64,000 nt of DNA from Oreocharis arfaki (taxonomy: Eukaryota > Chordata > Aves > Passeriformes > Paramythiidae), in contig VZRR01006736.1 of assembly GCA_013398015.1 (NCBI GenBank), forward strand, positions 62,001-126,000, in the 5' to 3' direction. Every line of letters starts with the position of its first letter. The first letter of the stretch is position 1. Shown one piece after another: positions 23,151-37,418 of the stretch. Both the position numbers and the translations under genes were made by a program. Below the pieces are notes generated by a model. The model was not told the origin of the DNA. It ran no database searches and was given only the letters and a program-made list of their open reading frames with translations.

Positions 23151-24834
23151 TAATAAACTCAGGGTTGTGAAACACATGTTTAAATATTACAATCACTTTG
23201 TACCCCTTAAGACAAGTCTGTAGCAAACCTCAAGAAGTTCTGGGGGATCATTTTGTACTAAATTGACTATGAACAAAATCTCCAAGCCTGAGATGATCAG
23301 ATCACTTCTGGTTATAGAGCACTGCTGAAGAAAACTCCTCCAATTTCTGAACAGCAAGCACAGAGAAGAGAAGAAGGAATTAAATAATTCCAGGGCAGTG
23401 GGCAGCCGTGGAAAAAAACAATCCTGGACTTGGGTGTGTTTGCATCATGTGTTTCAGAAAGTTCAGGAAATTAATGAAGGTGAAGGGATTCCCATGGGGA
23501 CATAAAAGAAATTATGCCAAATTTGCAGGTTGCTTTGGGAGGGGACTTCTGTGCACTGTGGTTTGTTACCAGAAATATAATCCCTATACTCCAAGTTAGG
23601 AAACGAGTAGACAGCAAAATTTTCTTGGTTAGGAGAAAACTCAAAATTTTGAATCACAATTATGTGAACAAATCGGGTTGTTCAATAAACACATTTACTA
23701 CATGTGTGTTGGGTGGAAAAATAGAGCCTTTGAAAATGTATTTTCTTCCTGTCAGTGAAAAAAAAATCACTTGCTGAACATGAAACTTGAGCATTCCTTT
23801 AATTGCAGGTCATCATTAGAAAGAAAAGAAGTCAAAAATGTAAAATTCAACTGTTGGATTGTATACAACATCCCAAAGTAAGTTTTTCACATACTTAAAT
23901 TTTTTCTTTGTTATATGTTTTCATCTTGTTTCCAGACTGAGTGTGTCATATATCAGCTTTCAACTTCTGGATCCTTTAGTACTCTCTTTTCTGCTAGAAT
24001 AAAAATTAACCAACTATCTAAAATACTTTTACTTGAGAATAGGATCAAGACAGGTCTTAATCTCTTAGATAAATTAAAGAGATGCAGAGTTTCTCTATTT
24101 TATAGCAGACTTTCCAGACCTTGAGCATTCTTGTAGGTCATTTCCTTACTGCATTCCAATTTGTTAACATCATCTTTGAAGTGTGGATCCCAGAACAAAG
24201 AACTGTATTACACTGACAACTTCATGACTGCACCATAATAGGCTATTGAGAGATATTCAGGTAATATCATTATGGGTATGAGATACATATTTAAAAAAAA
24301 AAAACAAACAAACTGGAATGGAGAAATTCATGCTGAGAACTAGATCAAAGGCTAAATTGTGTCTAGGTTGCAATAGTTTGGGGGTGTAATAAAGACTTGG
24401 GTTTGCTGCTGTTGCTTTACAATTTACACAATAATTAACACCTAGACAAAAAAACCCTCAACCCTTAGAATCATTAACAACTGGCACATTTTAGTAACTT
24501 TTAATGTTCTACCAACAGTAGACAAGACAAACAAAGAAAACTTTCAACAGAGGGTTGTAGATAGTCTGTCCTTGTTTCTCAGTATACGATGATAATAAAT
24601 GATAGAAGCAGACTTTCTGCAGAAACTCCTATCTGAGAGGAAATGTAACAAGAAATATTTTTGTTTGCATGTCTGTCTATGTCACTGGCAAAATGGGTCT
24701 GTTATGAAACATGTATTTGTATACCAAAAGAAAACATTTTTCTTTATTTTTGTAACTTTTAATAAAAACAGATATTTTTATCTCACATGAAGTAATAAAT
24801 CCATTAATCTGCCTGAACACTCCTAAATATATAA

Positions 24835-24860
24835 TTGTTGTTGTTGTTGTTGTTTTGTTT
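24835..24860. repeat. (TTG)6 microsatellite with TTTTG tail
   Basis: Six perfect TTG units at 24835-24852, seen directly. Confidence 0.9.
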
Positions 24861-25794
24861 GGGGTTTTGTGATTCTTTTTTTCCCCACCTGTAGGCCGTA
24901 TTTTTAACACACATAGATTTTCTTAAATTCATAACTACTTTTATACTACTTGCAAGTTTCATCCATGGATTTAGGCAATTAATCTTCTACTCATTCTCCA
25001 GCTTATTTAATGTTTTTATTAAAGATTTGCAGCTTAGGGTGGAAAAAGTTTGTACAAAATAGAGAATGAGATACAGTGGGAATAATTTCACATATTTCTG
25101 ACAATGCCTGAGACACAGCTGGTGCAGATAATTATTTATGCATTTTTGTATTAAATAACACTGACTAAACAAACTCGAAAACTGAAAAGTTTATTTAGTA
25201 CACTTTTGAGTGCTAAAACTTAGAGTGTCCTACAAGCTTATAAGTGGGCTTTAGCATTCTATCTCATAACTATTGACATTACATTAATCATTAATGCAGA
25301 AAGGAGGCTCCAGAAATATGAAGAAAATAAAACCTTTGATTTTCATGGCAAAATAATCTAGTTGCATTAAGACAGTGTGCCCTCTTCTCTTTAAATGTAT
25401 GGGGAGTGGGGAGTGGCAAAACGTAGTACTGGCGCATTTTGTCTCTTGTCTGGCAGGAAAAAAATTCTTTTCTCTGGATACCTTAACCTTATCTAAAAGA
25501 TAATCTTTAAAATTCTTTGGAATCATAAACTTAATTTACTTCTCTGTAAATCATCCTGTTCATCCTGATGTCCAGAACACGAGTGGAACTGGCTTTCCTA
25601 GTGGTCTTATTTTTAAGATTACACCAGATTACAAGACATAATGGTCTAGAAATCAGACATTAATTTAACAAAACAATAATGCATTACATGGAGGATAGCA
25701 AGCTGAAACTGTGTTACATGTTCCTTCATCCTTATTACATTTCCTCTTTATAACATGCACAGCTGCTTCCAAGGAACTCTGTGAAAACACTTTA

Positions 25795-25836
25795 AATGAA
25801 TGGATGTATGAGGGAATGGATAAATGAATGAATAAA
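25795..25836. repeat. (AATG)n imperfect microsatellite
   Basis: Degenerate aatgaatgg / aaatgaatgaataaa units. Confidence 0.8.
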
Positions 25837-26973
25837 TTCCAACTGTAAAATACCAAATTCTGGGTTTGGTTCTACTGTTAATTGTAACATTCTCATTAAG
25901 TTCAAAATTTCTCTCACCTTGCTGTGCAGAGATATGTTAAGCTGGTCCTAGATTTTATAGAATGCAGATGATACAAGAATATGATAATAACCTATTAGAA
26001 ATGACACTATGAATTACTTAACTTTGGTTCATATTTCCCTGTATTCTGACACCTCATATTAATTTGAACAGGCTGAGATAAGTTGAATTAAGATGACAAG
26101 CAGAAGAGGACTTTGGGACCTCCAGAACTGTCACATAGGAAAAAATTGCTTTCCTGTGATTTCATTTTAAGGAACTAACATTATTATTTGGCCCTGAAGT
26201 ATCATGGCCATAAACTGATAAAATTATCCAGAAATGCCTCAGAGACATCTGAATATTCCCAGTATGAACAGCAATATGCTGAGGAATAAATTTACATTTT
26301 TAGTAGTTTAGTTCTACTTTATATATCCCCTAAAGGGCAATGTTGTTCAATATACTTTGCTGAAGCAAAATATGGCTGTTTAGTGTGTTTATTTATTTAA
26401 CTAGCTAATGTTCGTTTGCTTATCTGACACTTAAAGACACTAATGCTGCATTGAGCCTTGTGTCACTTGTCTATTATTACCTACAGGGAAAGGAGAGAAA
26501 TTTTAAAGCTTGTTTGAAAAGTACAGCTGGTAGAAAAGTAAAATATCTGATCTTGTGCTAAGTCTGGGGCCTCTCCATGTCTATATTGCTGCAAGTGCTT
26601 TCACCTGCCATCAAAGCTGCCTTCACATGCAGTGGCACAGCATTTGCCTTGCCCATACAGTGTTCATGGAGTGATCACACGGACTAGTCACAGAAGTAGT
26701 CATAAAAAACATCCACAGTAAATCCAGTTTGCAGCACATGGATGAGTATCTTGGGGCATTATTCATTACCAAACAGGCAGTCTGGGTTAGCCTGGACTAT
26801 CTCTGCAGAATGGCACTGGTTATGCTCATATTAATTCCCAGCTCCTCTTCCTTCTGCAGATGAACAGTAGCCAAAATGGATGGTAAAGACACACTTTTCT
26901 AGGAAACGAATGTTATTATTGATAAGTGGTGTCTCAAGGACTCAAGGAAGACTGGGCTATGCTCACACTTTAA

Positions 26974-27003
26974 AAGCAAGCAAGCAAGCAAGCAAGCAAG
27001 CAA
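26974..27003. repeat. (AAGC)7 microsatellite
   Basis: Seven and a half perfect AAGC units. The pure tetranucleotide tract is likely to vary in length between individuals. Confidence 0.95.
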
Positions 27004-27598
27004 AGACAGTCCCTATCCAAAAGAATCACACGATAAATACATGCAACAAGTGAGCGAAGAAACAGCAGTTAGCTCTGCAGCAATGCCATTGATGACTACC
27101 TCAGTAAAATGAGAACATTTATTGGGGCAGAATAGCCCTAGTTCTGGCTACAGTTTACCTTTGCAATTAATGTCCTACAGACAGGAAAGAATAATTTTCT
27201 TAAGGTTATAAAATCTTTACTACAGTATAACATAATATTTCTATTTATAGAGTTTTGTGGAGACTTGTTCATGTTTACCAGGAGAATGAATATATTTGAG
27301 AATTTATCTACAGGAACCTTTAAGTTACAGTGAAGGCATATAGTTTGTTTTAATATGCTTTTTGCTATATGTGGCATGCTTTTAAATTCATATTCTTAGT
27401 GTCTTCCCCCACAATGAAAAATCTAGGCTGAAGCAGGAGAGAAAGTAGTCTTTAGTTTCCAGCATTTCACACTTACTGTATGCAAACATGCTGAAGTCCT
27501 ACAAAATACTAAGAATGGCGATTATCAGTACATTCATGTCTGAAACATTCCCAAAATATCTGATTACACGCAAAGCAAGTATATTTCTCACAGACATC

Positions 27599-28030
27599 TG
27601 TGCTGGTTTTGGCTGGGATGGAGTTAATTTTCTTCACAGTAGCTGATGTGGTGCTGTGTTTTGGATTTGAGCTTGAAGCAGTGTTGATTGTATAGAGATG
27701 TTTTTGTTATTGCTGAGCAGAACTCACCCAGAGCCAAGGCCTCTTCTGCCTCTGACCCCATCCCCCCAGCATGAAGGCTGGGGGTGCACAAGAGTCTGGG
27801 AGGTGACACAGTTGAGACAACTGACCCCACCATGGAAATTGGTGAATGAATTCCTTATTTTGTTTTGCTTGTGTGCAGCTTTTGCCTTCCCTACTAAACT
27901 GCCTTTATCTCAACCCACAAGTTTTCTCACTTTTATTCTTCCAATCATCTCCCCTTTCCTTTGGGGGAGAGGGATGAGTGAGTGAGTGGCTCTATGGGGC
28001 TTAGCTGCAAGCTGGGGTTAAATCACAAAA
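27599..28030 (+). mobile_element. avian endogenous retrovirus solo LTR (ERVL-type), internally deleted
   Basis: Starts tgtgctggttttggctggga and ends in a gctggggttaaatcacaaaa segment, the characteristic start and end of an LTR family I know from birds. Other recognisable blocks are gagttaattttcttcacagt, ggctgggggtgcacaagagt, ggtgaatgaattccttattt, and a tctcaacccacaagttttct U5 block. The flanks are acatc at 27594-27598 and gcatc at 28031-28035: a 5-bp target-site duplication with one mismatch, which fits ERVL-class integration. Compared with the family as I recall it, the central part between about 27825 and 27838 has lost the TATA-bearing middle, so the copy is shorter than usual. No internal viral genes adjoin it. 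The frames at 27624-27833 (minus) and 27698-27985 (plus) are incidental. Confidence 0.85.
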
Positions 28031-31000
28031 GCATCTGTGAATACTTAAAAACTTATTCTGACATAGATACCCTACTCTCAAGTTTTATCTTTTTTACTGG
28101 TTTTGTGTAGAAAGAACACTTCCCATAATTTTTATTCCTTCAGAATACTCATTTTGGCACACAGAAAGACAAGCCATCAAGAACTGTTACCAGAAAGTAC
28201 CTGTTCTGCTCACTTAACATTTTCTTCATTGCAACCTATCACCCAGACCTACTCTCCCCTGGAACTTCCAGAGAAGCACAATGCACTTCACTGCAGTGAC
28301 CCTGTAGGAGATTTTGAAGTGCATTGTTCTAGACAGCTCTAATCTTCCAAGTCCTTCATGTCCACTTAGCAGACATGTCCTCCAGGATTCCTCTTTACGT
28401 TTCACAGATGTTGGGTGAAATGAAGCAGATGATATATGGAGCACATAATGATGTGTCTTGACATATGGCAACACCACTTCCACATCCCAACATCACTTCC
28501 ACTCTTCCAAAGTACACATCACTGACACTTTAAAGTCCTTAGGGTGAAGCTAAATATCTCCTTTCTCTTGGCCATCAGCCCAGTGAAAGGCTCCAAAATG
28601 CATGGAAGCAGGAAGTAAACTGGACCTTCAAAAATGATTGATGGTCTCACAACACTACTTGTGCCCTTTTCTGCAAGGCAAAAGTATTTCCTTTCTGATT
28701 CCAGAAAGCAGACAGAAGGGTGACAGTAATCTGATCCTATTTAGCTGTTTGGAATGTAAAGATCAGTGTTCGAACTGATTTGCCTAGAACTCTTCCATAA
28801 TTGATAACCTTCCACATAATGACCTGTGTCGTGGTTAATGTCCAGGGCATGGGAAGAGGATCAGACTGGGAGTGTACCTGTTTCTTTATGTGTGAGGGTA
28901 TGTGCTCAATCTGCTTGCTGTGGCCTTATAACACTTTATGCAGAGTACAATCTTCTTTATATTTTGAGTATTCTATATGGTACATACTATGCTGCCAAGC
29001 TAATGGATACTTGGAAAGGACTACTGTAGTTTGTGATTTTTTTAATATCAGTTGAAGCCTCCCTAGTCTGATAGTTAATCGTTTGTGGTAAGCTGTAAAT
29101 GATATATTACAAGAAAGGATTTAATGATAGCTGAATTTGAAAAAAACCACCAAAAAACGAGGCATGTGGATTTACCAATTTCAAAGGAATCCACCTTAAG
29201 ACTGCATTACAATAGTAGTAAGAGCTTTCAGTTCAATAACATTAAATCAATGCAATTACAGAGAACAAACTGGATCAATGTGACATCTTGGAGAAGACAT
29301 GGCCTTATTGTTCATTGCTGGAAAAAAGTCCTTTTGAAAGAACTATTCATTTAAGTATTCAGAAAAGGAAAAATATATGCTTGGATAAAAAATTCATGCC
29401 TTTTGCTCTTTACCTAAAAGATCATTAACAATTTGTGTGGCAATCATGTAAACACTCTCAGAGCTTGCCATATGTTAGTGCCAGCAATGCTACTTTTATT
29501 CAGACTGAATTGGCATCAGAATAAATACAGGAGAAAATATATTATATTTTTGCAACAAATAACTGTGCATAGTTTCATCACACTCCCCTCCTCCTCCTTC
29601 CTATAAAACCATTTTAAAACATGTCCTTTCAAATGCAGATTCTGATGACTACCCACTACTATTTGCAGTTTTTTCATGAACCATTTGAAAAATACAATGT
29701 CCAAGTTTTTTGTGCTTGGACTGATATATTTTTTAAAAACTCCAGTAGTTGTTGCAAAAGTGGTACTGCCCAGGTAGTTTTAACCTCTGAAAACTTCATT
29801 TAACAACTGGTTGTTCTTGCCTGCACAACACAAAATTTCCACCCAAAGGAATAATTCTCTTTGGAAATAAGCCTAGATACAGATTCTTTAGCTTTAGACA
29901 CTCAAGTGTAGGTAAAAGCGTCTATTTTCCAAAAAGATCTTGTGCATAAGACAAACTGGTAGAGAATATACATCTCCTGAGCAGTGTGTATGCATGTGTT
30001 CGCATCCTGCATCTCTGCAGACAGCTTAGTTGGATTTCCACCTATGCTTTTCATAAACATAATAGAGCCTCTCCTGGCCACCTTTTTTTTCCACAGGAAA
30101 CCTGGAAAGGGCAGACTTCACATTTTTTAGTCACTTTTTGACTGAGCTTAGGCTAAAAGCAAGTCCAAGTTTAATTTGATCAATAATTATTTTCATGAGT
30201 CCATTCTGAGACATCCAGGATGTAGCTAGGCTAAACCTGTCATTCCTGTTTTACAGGTGGCCTGAACACTTTGTGAGTACAAAATCTATTTTCACTCAAG
30301 TGACTAAAAAGAGGGCTGTTCCGTAAGATATGGTGTGATAATATGATCATTACCATCGGGACACAAGGAGGAGATAAAGGCAACTAGACTCACACTGTAT
30401 ATTCTCCTGCCTGCACAGAGAAAGTACTTTTATTCAGGCATTCCCTGAGCATGCATTTGTGCCTATGTAATACATAAAGAGAAACCACAGATAAACTTTT
30501 AGTAGAGAAGAGCAATCGAAAGAAAATAATTGGTGCTTTTTGTTCCCAGCAAGTTGACTGTAGAGATGGAGCCTCAATTTTTGGACAAAAGAGGACAAAG
30601 GGAGCAAAATGAAGAGAGATAATGAACAAAAATTGCAGCAAGAGAAATCCCAATAAGATATAATAAAAAAGTCACATCATGCAGATGATGAAACACTGAA
30701 ATAGGTTGATCTCTTCAACCTAGAAGACACATAACTCCATTGGACACACCCCTGAGCCATTTAATCTAGCCTGAACCTAGCCTTGCTTTGGACTGTGGAC
30801 TCCAGAGTTTCTGTTCAACCTATCCACTGACGTTATAGGCATTTATCCACTCCTGAAAGATGGCACAGATATAGTCTACTCATAGGAGAAGATTGTAGCA
30901 TCTACAACAGCAGCTGTAGCCCTCTGCTTCCCACTGCTTCTAAACACTATGACAACAGAACACACCACAGGCCAGTTTGCCACAGGATTCAAAGGCTTAT

Positions 31001-34000
31001 AATCCTTTATTATCACTGTTTCATGTATCTGGCATCCCTTTTGACAGGAGAGAAAAAAGTCTGTGCATTGTGCATCCTTTCTATCAAAATCTGTGTGCAT
31101 TCAGACTTCTATACATCTTTTAGAGAGAAGGAATTGTAGAGAATGCTATTCAGCATTTCTCTAGATTTAAATTGCAAGGTGCCATAACACTGTTGTTTAG
31201 GCATGTTATGTTCTTGAAAGAGCTTGCAGCACGTTTGAGCATGATTAGAAAGGTAGTTTATGACATTCAGCACAGAATAAAACAGATTATGAATTCTGTC
31301 CAGAAACAGTTGCTATACTGGCTTTCACCCAATACTATTTAAAACCCATTATTTAGCTGCTGGCTCCAACTTCTGTGTTTTGTTTTTTGGTGAGGTTTTT
31401 TTTCTAGCACTCTTTTGAGAATAAGTTAAAAGAACTGGTGGAGCGGCTGGTAGCTGTTTTAGAAATGCTTCATAAAGACCATTGCATCTGCTGATGAAAG
31501 TGTGTCTGTGTGGTGATAACATGCAGTACTGTTGAGGGGGATATACTGAGAGTGTAAAGATGAAGTCTTCTGAATTTTTGTTATTAAAATAAAATTACAA
31601 TTTTTCTGTAAGGAAGGCAATGTCCTTCCAGGAAATCCAGTGAAATTCCCAGGAATCTTAAAGATGTGGTTTCATTTTTAACTGCATAAAGTTCCAATGA
31701 AATATGCAATTCCTACTAATCTAATAAAAGCTGTTAAATTCTAGTGAGATGAAATAATCTGATTTTACTTTAAAAGTCACACAACATAAATAATTATGGC
31801 CTGAAGTAATATACTGAATATAGTAGACTAGTTATGTAGCTGTGATTTATAGCAGTAGATATTCTGGGAATGTCCTTACACTCCTCTTCCTTTTATTTTG
31901 TTGACCTCCGAAGATACACTTTTAAAAAGAAAAGCATACTGCATGTTCTTTGTTTAATCTCATATAAGAAGGGTAAGAATTCCTAACTGACCTGAGCAAA
32001 ACCTATGGAGGTACAAATCTTTGATTTTCACTTACCCTTTGGCTAGGGCCCATGAAAGTAACAAGTGTTTTGCAGCCTAGTGGATTTCACAACACTGTTT
32101 CATTTGTTTGATCAAATTAAGCTAAATGGAAGGACAAATACCTATAACCAATAAAATCTGAGATGCAATTTCAAAGAAACGGATGTTTATTTAAATCTTA
32201 TGCTGAAGATATGGACATAATGTGCAAATACATGACATTTAGTAAAGCTGGAAAGAGTTTAATGACGTCTGTTTTGGGAAACATATACGTCTAGAGGTGT
32301 ACATCAGTGCACAACAGTTGAAACGTGCTAGATATATTTAAGAGTGCCATGATGATTTACCTGAGCTAAATTTCTGACTGCTGTTTTTCTTACCCTCCAT
32401 TTTCACTTTAAGTTTCACTATTCTTTAAAAAAAAATAAATACACATCCACCGAAATGCAAGCTTAAAAAATTGAACTTTAAGTCCCCAAATTAACAGCTT
32501 CCCTTAAATATGACATAATAATTTATCCCAAGTACATGACAAAATAATGTAATCCCACAAAGACGCCAAAGTTAAGAGCATGGCTAAAAAGTCTGATTAA
32601 AAGAATTCAAGTATTTTTAAGCATTCCTCCTTATTCCAGAATTTGAGTTAAATCTGAAAAAAAATTTTCCTGTTTTCCAGTGTAAAAATTCAGTTATAGA
32701 GTTTGCAAGCAGAAACAGTTCTGTGTCTATTAATACATTGACTAAAACGAAATATCACTTGGAAGTTACTTTAGCTGCACATCAGTCAGGACAGTCGGTA
32801 AATGAAATAGCACAGTGTACTTGAGGATGAATGTGAATATTTTTTCAGACTTTATTGTTCATCCCTCTGGCCAGAGTTGACCTGATAAAAGAGGCCTCAA
32901 ATGTTTTACAAACTATCTTCATAGCTCTCATTTTGTATCTGTAGAAATAGGTTGCTTGGCTGGACAAGAGGACCAGTTTCCTGTGCTCCCTTGATAATGA
33001 GGGATTTGGGGAAGCTGACAGGACTGAAGTATTTTATTTTAACTATCCTTATACTCTTTGTTTTAACCTTCTTCTCTCCACCTTTGGACATGAACTAAAT
33101 TCCCTTGCTGAAAATTGTACATGTAGGCATGTAAGGACCTAGAAATGACAAGCAGTTTTGTTTAAAGAAATGAATATATTTGGCAAGGATACGCCAAGGA
33201 CCACTATGGTCTTGATTTTGCAAGGAGTGTGAAGTCTGGATGCTTTCTTTCATTCTTGTTGCCAGCTCCTGCCACACAATATCCATGCTGCACACATGGA
33301 TATCAATCAGCTCCACCATTCCAATCAACTACACTCCCACCTTCAAAACATGAGGAAACAATAACATAAACCTGAAGGGAAATGATCAAAATATTGTATT
33401 CTTCTATATTGACCTGGCTGTAAACAATTCTTCACAGGTCCTGATAGAGAAAAAAGAGAAACATAGATATTCCATGTTGTCAAAGGGTTGCTGTTTGTTT
33501 AATGGTCATTAATTGTTAAACGCTCAGTGCAGTAGCTGTTGCAAAAAATACTCTTCAACTAAGGTTTAAATAAATGTATATAATATTCCAATAAGAAAAG
33601 GCTAATATTTACTTATCTGGAGTAAAATATTCTCATTTACAGCCTATTCAGGCGTAACATACAGCAGGCAGTCTGTAACCATAGCAATCAGCTGTATTGA
33701 CGAAGAACCCAGCTAGGCTAAGCAGAAAAAAGAATTGCAGAGCAAGGAAAGATCTGATTAGTAGAGTTGTGCATGCTACAGATGACATGAGGATATTGGC
33801 TCCCTTTAAGTGGAGCTGCTCAAACAGTGAAAGATGTTTCAACAAATGTTAGCTAAAAAGTAGAAATTGCTTGACTTCAACTCTGTTCTCTTTTGCTGCA
33901 AAGCTTTGGGATTCACTTGAATGTCTTGAAACTTTTTATTTGCATATCAACATACATAACAAGATTGAGTATTATAAGCATTTATGCAGAAAGTAATATA

Positions 34001-37000
34001 GGCCAGATGGTGAGTTAATCTATAGATATGTCAGGGAAAAAGGATCTTCAAATGATTTTAGGAGCTAAACACACCAAAGATAATCAATCACACCTTCAGC
34101 AACTGGCTCAGGTATGGCAGTAACTTGAACTTGTATCCACCTCTGAGGCTATGAAACACTAAGCACAACTGAACAAGAAAATAAAACTCTGCCTGTTGCT
34201 ATAATTTTGATCAGTTATAATTAAGTTTGGGGAAAAAAGAATCCAACTAGCAGACCTAAAAAAGGATAATTATAGCAGTTTAGGATGTCAGTAGAACAGT
34301 GACATTACCAATTTCTTTCATTATGGTCATTCTTGCCGTCTCAATATTAAAAATTAGAAACTGCTCTGTTGGATTCTGAGCAGAAAATTCCCCAGTTGAA
34401 GTGAGATCTTCTGGCAACTACATCTTCCAGGCTGGAGGTTCGTTTGTGTTGTTCTAGTACAGAAAAGACCAAGTCCATATGCAATTGCCTTGTTGCCAAT
34501 TTATGACAAAAATAAACTCTATCAAGGGGCATCCATCTTTCATCCCAATATGGGGAAAAACCTAGCCATATTTACTTTATATTGTAAAGACCAGTGACAC
34601 AAGGCTACCAGGAATCACCGTCACAGACAATGATTACAGTACTTCTGGCTATTACCCGGTAGCACTGGCCTAATGGGAAGGACTGGGTGACAGAATGTGT
34701 AAAACTCAACAGTCTGGAAAATGAACAGGACCTACTGGCAACTTCTCTTTCTTCCTTCAAGATATTTTAAATGCTTCTTATTAGTGACTAATTAAAACAT
34801 GGCTGTCTGCTTTCAGCAGGGAAAATTTCCTCAGGGACCATTAAATGAGCCTGGCAGAGTGGGAAGAAGCATGGAGAAAACAAGACCCTCTTCGACACCA
34901 AGCCTGCAACAGGCCTGACATTACAGACTCTAGACCACATTCTCACAGATATTAATATACAGTGCATCTACCACACCATATGTATGGCAGAGCAGAGCCC
35001 AAATGCCGAATTACCTGCATCTTACTGTGTTTGCGTGCATAAACACACACATCTATGTGCACCTGCAGGCACACACAGAGTCACGCACGTTAGGTGCTCA
35101 TTCTTTAAATAAAGCTTAGAAAGCACGAAGTCTATATTGCAGTTGAAAGTTTATATGATCACGTTAATGTCTTAGTATGAATAAGATGGGAAACAGATGA
35201 CTGAGAATTCAAAAGTCACATATTCACATCTTAGTGAACTTTAATTTAAAAATGAACTTGTGAATGTAGGATATACTCCTGAGTTGAACAAAGATAAATT
35301 TTAAAAAAAGACAAAATAATAAAAACACACAGACAACATTTTCTAATTACCTATTACTTAGTTAAGCAGGAAGTCATGAGGATATGTTCTTTGGCCGGCA
35401 AAGGAAGATAGAAGGGGTACAGGATTTATTTCTATATATTTAATTCTCAGCTGCAATTTTGCTAAAGGCACATACTGTAGCATTATAATTTGGTAAAAAC
35501 ACTGATAACAGTGTTAGGAACTGTACATGTTAGGAACAAGTTATGAACTGGACATGGTTTACAATGTGAGGCATTACAGCTAGAAGAGGCTGCCTAGATT
35601 AATTTATTATTGCCAAACGGTTCCTGAATAGAAAAGATTATTTTCCAACAAACTTCAAAAATTATTTTGCTAGTTCACCAAAGGTTTGAATACAACTGAT
35701 CAATAATTTATTCATTCTTGACAAGATTAGTTCACAGGGTGTTTCTATTCTGTTACTTCTGAAAGAAGTTGTTTTAGTACCTATGACTTCCGTGAGCTTG
35801 CACTTTAAAATATCATCTAATAAAAAAGCTCAGCTGGTCTATTTCTTTTATCTGTTGTCTCTATAGTAGTAAAGGCACCCTTGGTTCAAATTCAGCTGCC
35901 TATATTTTATTTATTTTATCTGTAGCCCATCTATTAGGAACAAATCTATGTACAAATTTCAGAATCCCGAGTCTGTGGAAGCCACAATATAGAAAAATTA
36001 ACACAGATAATCCAGAATGAAAATCTTGACTCTCCAAAAGCAGTCACGAAACAAGCGTGGTGCTACATAATATACAGCAATAGATTAAAAATCTGGTAGA
36101 GACCCCACTGATTCCAGTTTGAAATTTTGCACATCAGGTCACACATTTTCCCAAAATACTTCCCACTTTAAAGTAAAGTAAAGTAATACTTAAGTAAAGT
36201 AAAACTTAAGTAAAATAATAAGTGGGAAAAATACCCTGTTTCTATTACTGTTGGCATGGAGCTGACCAAAATTCTCCCTAAGTCTTTTGTGTGGGTAACT
36301 ATGTTCACTAAAACTGTATTAACATTCTTGTGTTCATTTGCCAGACTTTGTTCTGGGTCTCATTTTGTCTGTGTACAGTATATTGAAGATCCCTCTATTA
36401 TCAATTTTCTTCTCTTGCATAGGAAGCATGCCCTTTAACCTTCTCTTTGGTAAGATAAACAGCCAGAGATCCTTCCTTCTTTTAGAATAGAGGCACATTA
36501 TACAGTTCTTTAGTCACAGCTTTTCTCTGAGCCCTCTTCAGTTCATTAACACCCGTCTTGAATGATGAATAGATCTGTGGGGAAAGGATCTTTTTGTCCT
36601 CAGAAATTCCACACACCTGTTTTTCTGCTTAGACTATTGGCTGACTGGAGTTGGATTTAAAAATACCTCCATTGCCCTCTTCCCTTGCATTGGGTACATT
36701 TCCAGTATATCACAAATATTTCAGTCAGCTTTGATTGTTAAACTTAAGAAGAGTGCAGCATTGCAAAGGACATTGAATACAAACATCATGTTTTCCTTAT
36801 ACTTTCATGTACGTGCACTTAAGCCCATTTGACACTGAGGTTTCTTGATGAGTCCAGGGCTGTTTTGCTTTCCAGAGCTGTTCCTCCTAAGGAGACAAAA
36901 TTTTGAGCCCTGCTTCACAGCCCCTCACTTAGAAAGGAGAAAGAGGATTTCTTCAGCCTTAGGTATGTACCCACTCACCTGTCAAGCAACATGACCTACC

Positions 37001-37418
37001 AGGAATGAAAGTGCATGGAATGTGGGATCTGAGTTTGCACACGCATGCAGATACATGTGTTTAAGGATACAGGTTCATAATGGCATTATGCATATTGTGC
37101 CAATTTAGTGTAGAGAAAAAAAATTCAGACTTCAGACACAGAAGTCAATTTTCATATGGAAGAATTAAATATATGCTAAAAAGAAGATTCAGTTTTGCTT
37201 GGCTGTCAATGAAAATCATAGCTTTAGTCATGGGCTTATAAAATTCCTTGTTATTTAGTCTTTCAAATATTTTCTGCACCAAAGAATCACTGCATTTTAC
37301 TTCATGATTATAAAATAGAATTTTTATCAATATAGTGAATATAATTCTGATTTACCGATACAAATGATAGATTACATAAGATTTTATCAAAAATTAATTC
37401 ACTATTTCATTTTCACAG
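28031..37418. other. AT-rich non-coding stretch
   Basis: No gene recognised over about 9.4 kb. Short frames (28103-28483, 28801-29055, 30390-30653 minus, 33095-33328 minus and others) have no known motif. A CA/TG-rich patch lies at 35040-35075 and an AAAGT repeat at 36166-36215. No LINE or LTR copy was recognised here. Confidence 0.6.
36166..36215. repeat. (AAAGT)n repeat inside an 8-bp inverted flank
   Basis: Imperfect taaag / aagta units. The repeat is framed by tcccactt at about 36161-36168 and its reverse complement aagtggga at about 36220-36227, so the whole tract can form a stem-loop. Confidence 0.8.

Larger units (their letters stand above)
23151..27598. other. AT-rich non-coding stretch
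   Basis: No gene recognised. It holds TTG, ATGA and AAGC microsatellites (listed separately). Open frames at 23408-23777, 23915-24124, 24599-24910, 25284-25526 and 27138-27377 show no recognisable motif. Confidence 0.6.

Noticed and set aside
26974..27003. Regular repeats considered as a CRISPR-like array
   Set aside because: It is a tetranucleotide microsatellite without spacers. No repeat-spacer structure exists anywhere in the window, and the DNA is vertebrate.
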